64,000 nt of DNA from Afifella marina DSM 2698 (GTDB lineage Bacteria; Pseudomonadota; Alphaproteobacteria; Rhizobiales; Afifellaceae). The position numbers and the translations under genes are program-made. The notes beneath the pieces are model-generated. The model was not told the DNA's origin. It was given only the letters and a program-made list of their open reading frames with translations, and searched no databases. The stretch is taken from NCBI RefSeq assembly GCF_900102695.1, contig NZ_FMVW01000001.1, positions 955,669 to 1,019,668 of the forward strand, read 5' to 3'. This document shows positions 54,043-63,035 of this stretch, in pieces; position 1 is the first letter of the stretch, and each line of letters opens with the position of its first letter.

Positions 54043-55439
54043 GCGAAGATCCTTTCCTCGGGACCCGCCTCGCCGCGTTGAGGTCGGGCGGTCTCGGCCT
54101 CTGTCTCGGCGACGAGGTGGAAGCTCGTGGTGACGTCGTCGAGTTGGAAATGTGGCTGCAGACGCACGGTGCAGATGTAGCTGCCCGGCTTGCCCGGAAG
54201 ATTGCCGACCTCGATGCCGGCAGAGCGTAGAGGAAAGCGTGTGCGCAGTTCGCTGCTGGCGTCGTCGTTGCCGAGCGTATAGCCGGCCAACCAGTCCGCC
54301 AGTCGGCGTTGGATTGTCGGCGCATCGGACAGGCGGCCGATCTCGTCGCGCAGGATCACTTTCAGATAATGCGAAAAGCGCGAGGCGCAGAGCACATATT
54401 GCAGCATTGCGGCCAACCGCGCGTTTTGGCGTACGCTCTCGCTGGAATGGTGCGGTGGTGCGTGCAGTGATTGATTGGAGTTGAATACGATGCCGGACGA
54501 CAGATAGATCGTCTCGATTGGCACGATGCCGAGATCGGACAATTGCTGTGCTTGTCGGACGGTGATGCGCGCCTCGACCGGCGGCTGGGCGGAGAGACCG
54601 CCGCTTTCTGTGGCAAAGTCGTATGGCTGAAGCTCGGCTGCGCCAAGCATGCCGCCATCGATCCGGTCCTGGCTGACGCCCCGCAGATCTGCGAACCAGC
54701 CGGTTTCGATAAAAGTTCGGATCACGACCATTGCAAAGGCGAAGGCGCCGTTGCCCCAGAGAAGCGTTGACGCGTCGGCCGCAATGGTCTCGCGAAATGG
54801 AAAGCCGTCGTCGCGGTGGCGAGCGTAGGCACGATGTGGCGAACGCAGAAGGATCCGCGGAGCCACTAGCCCGAGAAAACGCGCATCGTCATGTGCTCTC
54901 AGCGTGTTCCAACGGATCATCGAAGGGTCACTCTGCGCCTGCGCCAGATTCTGCACGCGATTGAGATCGCGAAAATGGCCGAGGCCGGCCGCATTTGGTG
55001 AAGCGCCGGCCACGACTGGACAGAACGCCGCCGCGGCGACGCTGGCGATGGCGGTCAGCATCCCGATCGGGTCGCCTTCTTCACCACTGTCTCCCGGCGA
55101 AATCATGTATTCGGCGATGAGAAGGCCGAACGGCTCGCCCCCCGGCATACCGAACTCCCGGCTGTAGACGAGCTCGAAGAGATGGCTCTGGTCAAAATCG
55201 CCCGCCCGCTCCAGGCTGCGCGCCAGCTCTCGGCGGCTTGCCGAGATGATGCGCACCTTGACCTCCTCGCTGCGCGCCGCCGTGCGCACGACGAGGGCCA
55301 GACCACGCCAGCGCGCCTCCATCTCCATGAACCTTGGATGATGGAGAATGGCGTTCACTTGGCGTTCGAGCGCAATGTCGATGCGCGCGATCAGCCGAAC
55401 GACCTCGTTGCGCCATTCCGAATTGCCAGTCGTATCCAT
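54039..55439 (-). CDS. Second TssC-like sheath protein (TssC2/TssC40-like)
   Basis: A 466-aa paralogue of TssC. It shares RHVN-like ERQVNAILHHPRFMEMEARW, SRRELARSLERAGDFDQSHLF, GMPGGEPFGLLIAEY, the C-terminal FSHYLKVILRDEIG and a last PGSYICTVRLQPHFQLDDVT. It lacks the N-terminal about 60 residues of the canonical protein, where ClpV- and TssB-contacting handshake elements sit. Agrobacterium encodes a similar tssC40 beside tssC41, where only tssC41 is the main sheath partner. The ATG at 55439 follows GGGGGGCGAC. Confidence 0.88.
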   Translation of the reverse strand: MDTTGNSEWRNEVVRLIARIDIALERQVNAILHHPRFMEMEARWRGLALVVRTAARSEEVKVRIISASRRELARSLERAGDFDQSHLFELVYSREFGMPGGEPFGLLIAEYMISPGDSGEEGDPIGMLTAIASVAAAAFCPVVAGASPNAAGLGHFRDLNRVQNLAQAQSDPSMIRWNTLRAHDDARFLGLVAPRILLRSPHRAYARHRDDGFPFRETIAADASTLLWGNGAFAFAMVVIRTFIETGWFADLRGVSQDRIDGGMLGAAELQPYDFATESGGLSAQPPVEARITVRQAQQLSDLGIVPIETIYLSSGIVFNSNQSLHAPPHHSSESVRQNARLAAMLQYVLCASRFSHYLKVILRDEIGRLSDAPTIQRRLADWLAGYTLGNDDASSELRTRFPLRSAGIEVGNLPGKPGSYICTVRLQPHFQLDDVTTSFHLVAETEAETARPQRGEAGPEERIFA

Positions 55440-55495
55440 GTCGCCCCCCGCGACTGGCCGGACCGGCGCCAAGAAGGCCGGTCCAAGTCGAGCCT

Positions 55496-56974
55496 CTAAC
55501 CCTTCGATGGAATACGCGCGACCATGCGCAACGACGTGGTCAGCTCTTCGAGCTGCAGCCATGGCCGAAGATGGGCGATTGCGTTGTAGGAGCCTGGCCG
55601 TCCCGGGACTTCGCGAACTTCTACCCTGGCTTCGCGCAGGGGGTAGCTTGCGCGCGACTCCTCGCCGGCTTCCTCGTTGGCGTTCACATAATTTGAAATC
55701 CAGCGATTCAGCCAGTTCTCGACATCATCGGCTTCCATGAACGAGCCGATTTTGTCGCGTCCCATCACCTTCAGGTAATGGGCAAAGCGCGAGGTCGCCA
55801 TCATGTAGGGAAGCCGTGCCGAGATCGCTGCGTTGGCCGTGGCGCTGGGCAGGTCGTAGATCTTCGGCTTGTGGGCGGTCTGCGCGCCGAAGAAGACCGC
55901 ATAATCGGTGTTCTTGTAGTGCGACAGCGGCAGAAAACCGAGCTTACCGAGCTCCGCCTCGCGACGGTCGGTAATCCCAACTTCGGTCGGGCATTTCAAA
56001 TCCATATCGCCGTCGTCGCTGGCGAAAACGTGTGTCGGCAAGTTTTCCACCTTGCCGCCGTTCTCGGCACCGCGGATTGCCGTGCACCAGCCGCTTCTTG
56101 CGAAGGCGTCGGTGAGCCGTGTGCCCATGACATAAGAGGCGTTCATCCAACAATAATGCTCGTGCGGGAGTTCTGCGCCCTTCGCGCCGTCGGTCTCGTC
56201 GAAAGCGAATTCGTCGATGCGCACCGTCTCGGGGCTATAGGGCATTCGGGCGAGAACCCGAGGCATGGCGAGTGCCACAAAGCGAGAATCGTCGCTTTCG
56301 CGGAAGGAGCGCCATTTCGTGTATTCCACGGTCTCGAAGATCTTCTCGAGGTCTCGTGGACGAGCCAGCTCCCGGAAATCGTTGAAGCCCATCATCTTCG
56401 GGCTGGCGCCGGCGATGAAAGGCGCGAACGATGCTGCCGAGATTGCCGAGATGCCCTGTAGGAGCTGCACGTCCTCGAATGAATTGTCGAATTCGTAGTC
56501 GCCGACGAGTGCGCCCATGGGCTCGCCGCCGGGCGTGCCGAACTCATCTTCGTAGATCGACTTGAATAGCAGCGACTGATCGAATTCCACGGCCTTGTCG
56601 AGGTCGCGGGTCAGATCCCGTTTGGTCGCGTTGAGTACGCGGATCTTGAGATTGGCGCTGGTCTCGGAGTTTTTGACCAAATAGTGAAGGCCACGCCATG
56701 TCCCCTCGAGCTTGCTGAACTCAGGCGTGTGCATGATGGCAGCGAGCTGACGCGAAATGACGTGGTCGATCTCGGCGATCGCCTTGTTCAGTGTGACGGT
56801 GAGGTTGCGGTCGTAGACAACTGTTCCCTTGAGCGCCTGATCTGTCAGGGTACGCAAGAGGTTTTCGGCACGGTCGGGCGTCGTTTGCCGGGTGGCGGAG
56901 ACGACCTTGGCAAGAAGATTTTCCTCCTCGACCGCGACCTCTGCCTTCGGCTCAAGTTGCGTTTCCTGGCTCAT
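55496..56974 (-). CDS. tssC: T6SS contractile sheath large subunit TssC (VipB)
   Basis: A 492-aa protein, canonical length. Conserved stretches: [79 protein letters not shown] and [16 protein letters not shown]. It pairs with TssB (18 bp upstream) to build the contractile tube. The start follows GGAGACCTGAC. Confidence 0.95.
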   Translation of the reverse strand: MSQETQLEPKAEVAVEEENLLAKVVSATRQTTPDRAENLLRTLTDQALKGTVVYDRNLTVTLNKAIAEIDHVISRQLAAIMHTPEFSKLEGTWRGLHYLVKNSETSANLKIRVLNATKRDLTRDLDKAVEFDQSLLFKSIYEDEFGTPGGEPMGALVGDYEFDNSFEDVQLLQGISAISAASFAPFIAGASPKMMGFNDFRELARPRDLEKIFETVEYTKWRSFRESDDSRFVALAMPRVLARMPYSPETVRIDEFAFDETDGAKGAELPHEHYCWMNASYVMGTRLTDAFARSGWCTAIRGAENGGKVENLPTHVFASDDGDMDLKCPTEVGITDRREAELGKLGFLPLSHYKNTDYAVFFGAQTAHKPKIYDLPSATANAAISARLPYMMATSRFAHYLKVMGRDKIGSFMEADDVENWLNRWISNYVNANEEAGEESRASYPLREARVEVREVPGRPGSYNAIAHLRPWLQLEELTTSLRMVARIPSKG

Positions 56975-56992
56975 GTCAGGTCTCCCTCGACT

Positions 56993-57520
56993 CTATTCGG
57001 GCTCACGACTGGTCGCCTCGGTCCGTCGGCGCGTGGACAGTTCGCCGACAAGCTTGTCGAGGTCGCCCTTGTTCTGCAGAACGTCCTCCAGAAGCCGCTC
57101 CAGATCTTCAGAGCGATCGGCCTTGCTCATCAGGTCGCGCAATTCGTTGCGAGCATCGAGCAAAGCCTTCAGTGCAGGTACTTGATTGACGACGGCGCCT
57201 GGCTCGAAGTCGGCAAGACTATCGAAGCGCAGCGACACCTGCATGTCGGTGCCGTCGTCCGCCAACGTGTTCTCGACCGAGAGGTTGAGGCCTGGCGTCA
57301 TGCGCCGCATCACCTCATCGAAATTGTCGCGATCGATCTGCACGAACTTGCGCTCGCCGAACGGCTTTAGAGGTTCGGTCGGATCGCCGGAAAAGTCCCC
57401 GAGGACACCCACGACGAAGGGGAGCTCCTTGACCACCATCGCGCCTTCGGTTTCCACCTCGTATTTGATGTGGACCCTCGGCTTGCGGACCCTTTCCAGT
57501 TTCTGGTGGACGCTTTCCAT
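56993..57520 (-). CDS. tssB: T6SS contractile sheath small subunit TssB (VipA)
   Basis: A 175-aa protein. The hallmark [20 protein letters not shown] and [12 protein letters not shown] occur at residues 16-46, followed by [18 protein letters not shown]; the C-terminal coiled-coil helix contains [20 protein letters not shown]. The start has AAGGAGCGAACC upstream. Confidence 0.95.
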   Translation of the reverse strand: MESVHQKLERVRKPRVHIKYEVETEGAMVVKELPFVVGVLGDFSGDPTEPLKPFGERKFVQIDRDNFDEVMRRMTPGLNLSVENTLADDGTDMQVSLRFDSLADFEPGAVVNQVPALKALLDARNELRDLMSKADRSEDLERLLEDVLQNKGDLDKLVGELSTRRRTEATSREPE

Positions 57521-57573
57521 TGGTTCGCTCCTTCAAGCAATTGACGGACGTTGCGACGACATGCTCGCCATGG

Positions 57574-58698
57574 TCACGATGCGGCCTCGCCGTTTTCGGC
57601 CCCAGCTTTAGGTGGCTGGATGCCGGCGGCCGTAAGCACCTGCTTGCGAGTTGCCGGATCGGGCAAAAGCTCGCCGAGCAGATCGACGAAATCCATCCGC
57701 CCGCGGCGCACCAGCGTTTCAATCGAAGCCGCAATGGGCGAATGGGGTTCGCTCCTGCGGAAATACCGAGCGATCAGCCCAAGCGCCTCAAACGCATCAT
57801 CGCGCGATCCGATGACCAGAGACCCGATCCTGGGTGCTGACAGTTCGACAGCGCCCTCGGTTTCATCCGCGCCGTTGCCGGGCGTGCGCTGCGAGATTTC
57901 TTCTTTTGCCTTGGAAAAGGGGCGTGCGCCGGTCTCGTCGGCCGCTGCCGCGCTATCGTCTTTGAGGTTAGCGAGGACACGAATAGCAGCGGCTGCCTCG
58001 GCGAGGACAGTGCGCGTGTTGGAACTCGCTGGAGCGCCGGCGCCGCACCGCTCATCGACGACCGCCACCAGTTCGTTGAACGCGGTCAGGCATTCCATCG
58101 CCTCCTGATGGCGGGTGGCCATCGCGCCGGTTCCGGCTTCGCTGACCGCTTCTTCCAGCGCCTCCTTCCGGTCGGCGTTGTCGTCGCGTTGCGACAATTG
58201 GTAATCCCACAGGCTGTGCTCGCCGAAATGCGCTCCTGGGACCAGAGGGGTGAGGCGGACAGGCTGAATGAGGCTGCCCTCGCCACCGATGCCGTTCAAG
58301 CCGGCCAACGGAGCCACCTTGTCCTCCAAGTCGCCATCGCCGACCGAGTGCAGATGATCCCATTGGTCCGTGACGAGCGCTGTCATGGCCGTGAAGACGT
58401 CGCGCAGCCCCGCGAAGCCCTCCAGCCGCAATTGAGCCTCGGCGAGCCAAGCGAGGATTTCGAGGTCCTTCGCGCGGTTGATCAGGATGTCGTTTGCGAG
58501 CTCATGAACCTCGCGCCATTTCTGAGATAGCCGGATGGGCTCGCCGGGAGCGATCGAACGCTCTTCGCTGCGAGCGGCGTTCCGGCTGTCCTTGATCCGG
58601 TAATAGAGCTCCCGTGTCTCCGGAGAGCTGCGTGGATTCCCACCGCATGGCGTCCGTGAATCGAACGTGGCCGTGATGGCAGGAATGTCCAAATGCAC
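57574..58698 (-). CDS. tssA: T6SS protein TssA (ImpA family)
   Basis: A 374-aa protein. ImpA_N domain at about 10-140 with CGGNPRSSPETRELYYRIKD, REVHELANDILINRAKDLEI and WDHLHSVGDGDLEDKVAPLA. The C-terminal part has SRDDAFEALGLIARYFRRSEPHSP and SIETLVRRGRMDFVDLLGEL, the helical region that caps or primes sheath growth in this TssA type. It is the first gene of the minus operon, facing clpV across 252 bp. Confidence 0.93.
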   Translation of the reverse strand: MHLDIPAITATFDSRTPCGGNPRSSPETRELYYRIKDSRNAARSEERSIAPGEPIRLSQKWREVHELANDILINRAKDLEILAWLAEAQLRLEGFAGLRDVFTAMTALVTDQWDHLHSVGDGDLEDKVAPLAGLNGIGGEGSLIQPVRLTPLVPGAHFGEHSLWDYQLSQRDDNADRKEALEEAVSEAGTGAMATRHQEAMECLTAFNELVAVVDERCGAGAPASSNTRTVLAEAAAAIRVLANLKDDSAAAADETGARPFSKAKEEISQRTPGNGADETEGAVELSAPRIGSLVIGSRDDAFEALGLIARYFRRSEPHSPIAASIETLVRRGRMDFVDLLGELLPDPATRKQVLTAAGIQPPKAGAENGEAAS

Positions 58699-58950
58699 GA
58701 TACAACCTCGGATTACAGCGCAACCTAATCGACGAGGCCGTCAAAGAGCGACCCTTCTGAAACATGGGCCCCTACGCGGCGAAAACGTCGCTGCGCAGAA
58801 GCTCAGGAAAGATTGTTTTATCGCCAATATCTCGTCAGTAAAGACGGCTTTCGCAAAAAAAAATATCTTGGAGTTTTTTAATTCTGCCATATTCTTGAAA
58901 TGGGCTGCCCGCGATGATAGCGGCCTGACTGGTGGGCGAGTGATTTATCC
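58699..58950. promoter_or_regulatory. Divergent T6SS promoter region
   Basis: The 252-bp gap between tssA and clpV must carry both T6SS promoters. Its right half (58810-58900) is AT-rich with A- and T-tracts, including a run of nine A near 58855, which may bend DNA or bind a nucleoid protein. No convincing sigma-54 site and no inverted repeat are visible. Confidence 0.5.
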
Positions 58951-61749
58951 ATGTCGCGGATCAGCATAGATAAAATTATAGAGAATTTAGATTCGGTTTG
59001 CCGGGCAGCTCTGGAGAGAGCTGCTGTAATTGCGGCCGGATCATCTAATGTGACGGTGGACATCCCCCACTGGCTTTCCGCGCTTCTCGATGAGCGGGAG
59101 GTGCAGGAACTGCTTGATCGTAATCGCGTTTCAGTTGAATCGGCACGGCGCGAATTGACGTTCGCGCTCGATGATTTGCCCCGAGCCGACGGACAATCGC
59201 TGACGCTTTCGCCGAACCTCATCCTTTGGGCGCGGGAAGCCTTCACGCTCGCCAATCTGCAATATGGTCGATCCCGAATTTCGTCGGGTGATTTGCTCGC
59301 GGCACTCCTGGATGAGCCGACGTTGCGGGCGATTCTGCGAGGCGCCGCACCGTCCCTGAGGGCTCTGTCGAGTGAGGCGCTGGACGCTGAACTTTTGGCG
59401 GCGGGAGGCGATCAGGAAGACGCGCGCGTGCTGCCGTTGGCCGCCGGAGCCGGTAAGGGCGACGATTTTCTGGCTCTGTACACTCAGGATCTGACGGTGG
59501 CGGCACGCGAGGGGCAGATCGACCCGGTGATTGGACGTGAGCGCGAGCTGCGGCAGGTGGTCGACGTCCTGATGCGCAGGCGTCAGAACAACCCGATTCT
59601 TGTCGGCGAGGCGGGTGTCGGCAAGACCGCGATCGCTGAAGCGCTGGCGCTCGAGATCGTCTCTGGTGCGCTACCGGAACAGCTGGCCGGCGTCCGTCTC
59701 CTGTCTCTCGACCTCGGCCTCTTGCAGGCCGGCGCCGGAATCAAAGGCGAGTTTGAGAGGCGGCTGCGCGGTGTGATCGATGCCGTGAAGGCGAGCCCCG
59801 AGCCGATCATTCTGTTCATAGACGAAGCGCACATGCTGATGGGGGCGGGGGCTCAGGCTGGCCAGGGCGATGCGGCCAATCTGTTGAAGCCTGCGCTGGC
59901 GCGAGGCGAGTTGCGCACGCTCGCAGCGACCACTTTCTCCGAGTACAAGCGCTATATCGAAAAGGATGCGGCTCTGACCCGCCGCTTTCAGGCCGTCAAG
60001 GTGGACGAGCCAGACGAAAGCCGCGCCGTCGCCATGCTGCGCGGCATCGCCGATCGGTTCGAAGCGCACCATGGGGTGGTCATCCGCCATAGCGCGCTGG
60101 CCGCCGCCGTCTCGTTGTCCGCGCGCTACATTCCCGACCGGCAATTGCCGGACAAGGCGATCAGCCTCATCGACACGGCGGCCGCGAGCGTCGCGCTCAG
60201 CCGCCATGGCTTGCCAGATTCAATCCGCGCGGCGCAGGCTGAGAAACAGCGTCTCGATGCCGAACATCGGTGGCTTTCGCGCGAACCGGCGAACACCGAG
60301 GCAAGCGAGCGGCTCGCCGCCATTCTGGCGCGGCAGGGCGAGCTTGAAGAGACGATCGCCGATGTCGAGCGGCGCTATGAGACCCAGCGCCGGCTCGCCG
60401 ACGATGCCGATCGGATCGAGGCGCTGCTTGCTCGCTCCGAGCCGGGCCGGGAGAGCGGCTCGAACGACGAATCCTCACCCCGCCATGCACGGGAAAATGA
60501 TGATGCAATCGTGGCCTTGCCTCTGGATGGCGAGCAGGATCGGGGTGCGCTTCAGGACGCGCTCGCCGAGGCCGAGCGGAGGATGAAGGAGGAGGCCGGA
60601 GCCGACCCCTTGGTGCCACGTGTCGTCGACGGCGACACCGTCGCCGCCGTTGTCGCCCGCTGGACCGGTATCCCGGTGGGCAAGCTGTTGGCCGATGACA
60701 TCGCTACGGTCAGGTCGCTGGACGAGCGTTTGAAGGAGCGCATCATCGGCCAGGATCCGGCCCTTGAGCGGATCTCAGCCTCAATGCGCTCTGCCCGTGC
60801 CGGATTGTCGGATCCGCGTCGCCCGCCCGCTGTGTTCCTCCTCGTCGGTTTGTCCGGCACCGGCAAGACCGAGACGGCGCTGGCTCTGGCCGATCTTCTT
60901 TACGGCGGGCCACAGCACATGACGACGATCAACATGTCGGAGTTCAAGGAGGAGCATAAGGTCTCGATGCTTCTCGGCTCGCCTCCCGGTTATGTCGGTT
61001 ACGGCGAAGGCGGCGTACTGACGGAGGCCGTGCGTCGCCGCCCCTACGGGGTTCTCCTCCTCGACGAGATCGACAAGGCCCATCCGGGCGTCCAGGACAT
61101 TTTCTTCCAGGTCTTCGACAAGGGAATGCTGCGCGACGGCGAAGGTCGGGATGTCGATTTCAAGCACACGACCATCCTGATGACCGCGAACAGTGGCGCG
61201 GAACTCCTAGCGCAGCTTGCCGAAGATCCAGACACAATGCCGGCCGGAGATGCGCTCGAAGCGCTCATTGCCGAGGAATTGAAGAGGCATTTCAAACCGG
61301 CATTCCTCGGCCGCACCACCATTTTGCCCTATCGGCCGCTGGATGAGGCGGCGCTCGCCAAGATCGTGGCGCTGCAGCTGGAGAAGATCCGCGAGCGCGT
61401 CGCTGAGCGCTACGGCGCCGAGCTCGCGCTGAGCGATGCGGCCCGCGATCGGTTGGTGTCGGTCGCGCGCGCCAGCGAAATGGGAGCGCGCGTGATCGAG
61501 GCGATGATCGGCCGGGATCTGCTGCCGCAGATTTCGAGCCTCTTTCTGCAGTCGACGCTTGAAGGTCGACGCGTTTGTCGGGTGAGCGTCGGCTACGACG
61601 AGATCGCAGGCTTCGGCGTCGAGCCGACTTATGGCGAGCCAGAGCAAGAATTCGGCGGTTCAAAAGACGAGCCGTCGGATCGCGTGATGCCCGGCACCGC
61701 CTTGCGCGGACCGGACGCCGCGAAACGCCGTCAGGCATCCGCGTCCTGA
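58951..61749 (+). CDS. clpV: T6SS ATPase ClpV (TssH)
   Basis: A 932-aa AAA+ disaggregase. A Clp-N domain at 1-150 recognises the contracted sheath. AAA1 Walker A GEAGVGKT (219-226) with Walker B ILFIDEAHMLMG; a middle coiled-coil domain from about 420 to 550; AAA2 Walker A GLSGTGKT (633-640) with VLLLDEIDKAHPGV. GSPPGYVGYGEGGVL is the pore loop. It recycles TssBC after firing. First gene of the plus operon, 43 bp before hcp. ClpB is excluded by the divergent N-domain and the context. Confidence 0.96.
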   Translation: MSRISIDKIIENLDSVCRAALERAAVIAAGSSNVTVDIPHWLSALLDEREVQELLDRNRVSVESARRELTFALDDLPRADGQSLTLSPNLILWAREAFTLANLQYGRSRISSGDLLAALLDEPTLRAILRGAAPSLRALSSEALDAELLAAGGDQEDARVLPLAAGAGKGDDFLALYTQDLTVAAREGQIDPVIGRERELRQVVDVLMRRRQNNPILVGEAGVGKTAIAEALALEIVSGALPEQLAGVRLLSLDLGLLQAGAGIKGEFERRLRGVIDAVKASPEPIILFIDEAHMLMGAGAQAGQGDAANLLKPALARGELRTLAATTFSEYKRYIEKDAALTRRFQAVKVDEPDESRAVAMLRGIADRFEAHHGVVIRHSALAAAVSLSARYIPDRQLPDKAISLIDTAAASVALSRHGLPDSIRAAQAEKQRLDAEHRWLSREPANTEASERLAAILARQGELEETIADVERRYETQRRLADDADRIEALLARSEPGRESGSNDESSPRHARENDDAIVALPLDGEQDRGALQDALAEAERRMKEEAGADPLVPRVVDGDTVAAVVARWTGIPVGKLLADDIATVRSLDERLKERIIGQDPALERISASMRSARAGLSDPRRPPAVFLLVGLSGTGKTETALALADLLYGGPQHMTTINMSEFKEEHKVSMLLGSPPGYVGYGEGGVLTEAVRRRPYGVLLLDEIDKAHPGVQDIFFQVFDKGMLRDGEGRDVDFKHTTILMTANSGAELLAQLAEDPDTMPAGDALEALIAEELKRHFKPAFLGRTTILPYRPLDEAALAKIVALQLEKIRERVAERYGAELALSDAARDRLVSVARASEMGARVIEAMIGRDLLPQISSLFLQSTLEGRRVCRVSVGYDEIAGFGVEPTYGEPEQEFGGSKDEPSDRVMPGTALRGPDAAKRRQASAS

Positions 61750-61792
61750 CAATTTTTTCGTCCCAACGAGGATAACAGGAGAGTAAGACGTC

Positions 61793-62269
61793 ATGCCCAT
61801 CTATCTCCAAATCGACGGTATCCAAGGCGATGCGACTCACGAGCAGCACCGCAAGTGGATGGATATCGAGGCGATCCACTGGAACGTGTCGCGCAATATG
61901 AATACGTCGGCCGGCTCGGCTGCGAACCGCGAAGCCTCCGAGCCAACCGTTTCGGAAGTCGTTTTGACCAAGGTGAGCGATTCCTCGGCGACCAAGTTGT
62001 TTCAGGAGGCCTGTTCCGGGTCCACCGGCAAGAGGGCGACGATCCACATGGTGACGACGGGTAATCCTGGAAACACCTATCTCGAATACACGCTCACCAA
62101 CACGCTGATCGCGAATTATTCGATCGATTCCTCGGGCGATCGCCCGGTGGAGACGATCAAGCTGAACTTCACCAAGATGGAAGTGAAGTACACGCCCTAT
62201 GACGAGAACCAGACGCCGCAATCGCCGATGATCGCCTCCTACGATCTGGCGACGACGAAGGCGGCGTAA
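61793..62269 (+). CDS. hcp: T6SS inner tube protein Hcp (TssD)
   Basis: A 158-aa Hcp1-fold protein. MPIYLQIDGIQGDATHEQHR is the standard start; WMDIEAIHWNVSRN, SEVVLTKVSDSSATKLF and YLEYTLTNTLIANYSIDSSG complete the beta-barrel. Hexamers stack into the tube and may carry small effectors. AACAGGAGAG precedes the ATG. Confidence 0.96.
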   Translation: MPIYLQIDGIQGDATHEQHRKWMDIEAIHWNVSRNMNTSAGSAANREASEPTVSEVVLTKVSDSSATKLFQEACSGSTGKRATIHMVTTGNPGNTYLEYTLTNTLIANYSIDSSGDRPVETIKLNFTKMEVKYTPYDENQTPQSPMIASYDLATTKAA

Positions 62270-62381
62270 CGTCTGCCTCAACCGATCTCCGGCCGCCGGC
62301 ATGAGGCTGGCGGCCGGCTACCTGCCCGCGGACGCACAGCGCGCGGGCGATATCCCGTTGATCGCAGGGAGGCCATTCGCG

Positions 62382-62972
62382 ATGGCGCTTGATGATATCC
62401 AAAAGGTGTCGCCGACCGCGCAGCACCTCATCGTCGAATACACGTCGACGGAAAGTGTGGCCAATATGGCCGGTCCCAGCCTCAAGACGCGCGGCATCAC
62501 CGTCGCCAAGACGCTGCATGTGCAGATCATGCGCTACGTCTACACGCTGGTCGAAGCCGAGGACGTCTATTTCGAGGGCCGCCGGCTCGATCATATGCCG
62601 GGCATCCGTGAATTCGTCACCGAATGGCTGAAGCCCGGCGAGCAGATCACCAGCCGTCCGAACGGCAATTATTCGGTGCTGCACGCCTATACGGGCAAGA
62701 AGAACGTCGTCGTGGCCATCGCCATGCAGAAGAAGCTCGTCGACTTCGCCACCCCTTTCGTCGATCTCGTCGGCGACGATCCGGCGCCCGATAAGGTGCT
62801 TTACGGCAACCCGATGGTGCCGTTCGTCCAGCGCGGCGACCTGCCGCCGCTCGCCGCCGCCTATTACAACACGCGCACGCGCCGCTTTGAGGTGATCGAG
62901 AGCCCGGAGCGGGCGCGTCTGCTGCCGGAGTTCCTGCGTCGCTTCGGCAATCGCGAGGCCTTGGTCGGCTGA
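62382..62972 (+). CDS. Unrecognised protein encoded between hcp and vgrG
   Basis: A 196-aa cytoplasmic-type protein with no cysteine, no signal peptide and no family I recognise. The ATG at 62382 is preferred, as AGGGAGGCC lies just upstream; 62301 would add 27 residues. It begins DDIQKVSPTAQHLIVEYTST and includes HVQIMRYVYTLVEAEDVYFE, GNYSVLHAYTGKKNVVVAIA and YYNTRTRRFEV, mostly beta with a helical Arg-rich end. Codon use matches its neighbours. Position in the secreted-component operon suggests a VgrG/Hcp-associated cargo, adaptor or chaperone; it does not look like DUF4123, PAAR, DUF1795 or a Tae amidase. Confidence 0.75.
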   Translation: MALDDIQKVSPTAQHLIVEYTSTESVANMAGPSLKTRGITVAKTLHVQIMRYVYTLVEAEDVYFEGRRLDHMPGIREFVTEWLKPGEQITSRPNGNYSVLHAYTGKKNVVVAIAMQKKLVDFATPFVDLVGDDPAPDKVLYGNPMVPFVQRGDLPPLAAAYYNTRTRRFEVIESPERARLLPEFLRRFGNREALVG

Positions 62973-63035
62973 TTGGCTGGCTCGCAGAGCGGGCAACGGC
63001 CTGCGCCAACTGGCCCGCGCTAACTGGAGAAAGTG

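Noticed and set aside
58699..58950. Sigma-54 promoter for the T6SS operons
   Set aside because: A TGGCAG-like element exists on the minus strand near 58890, but no TTGC element at the right spacing follows it.
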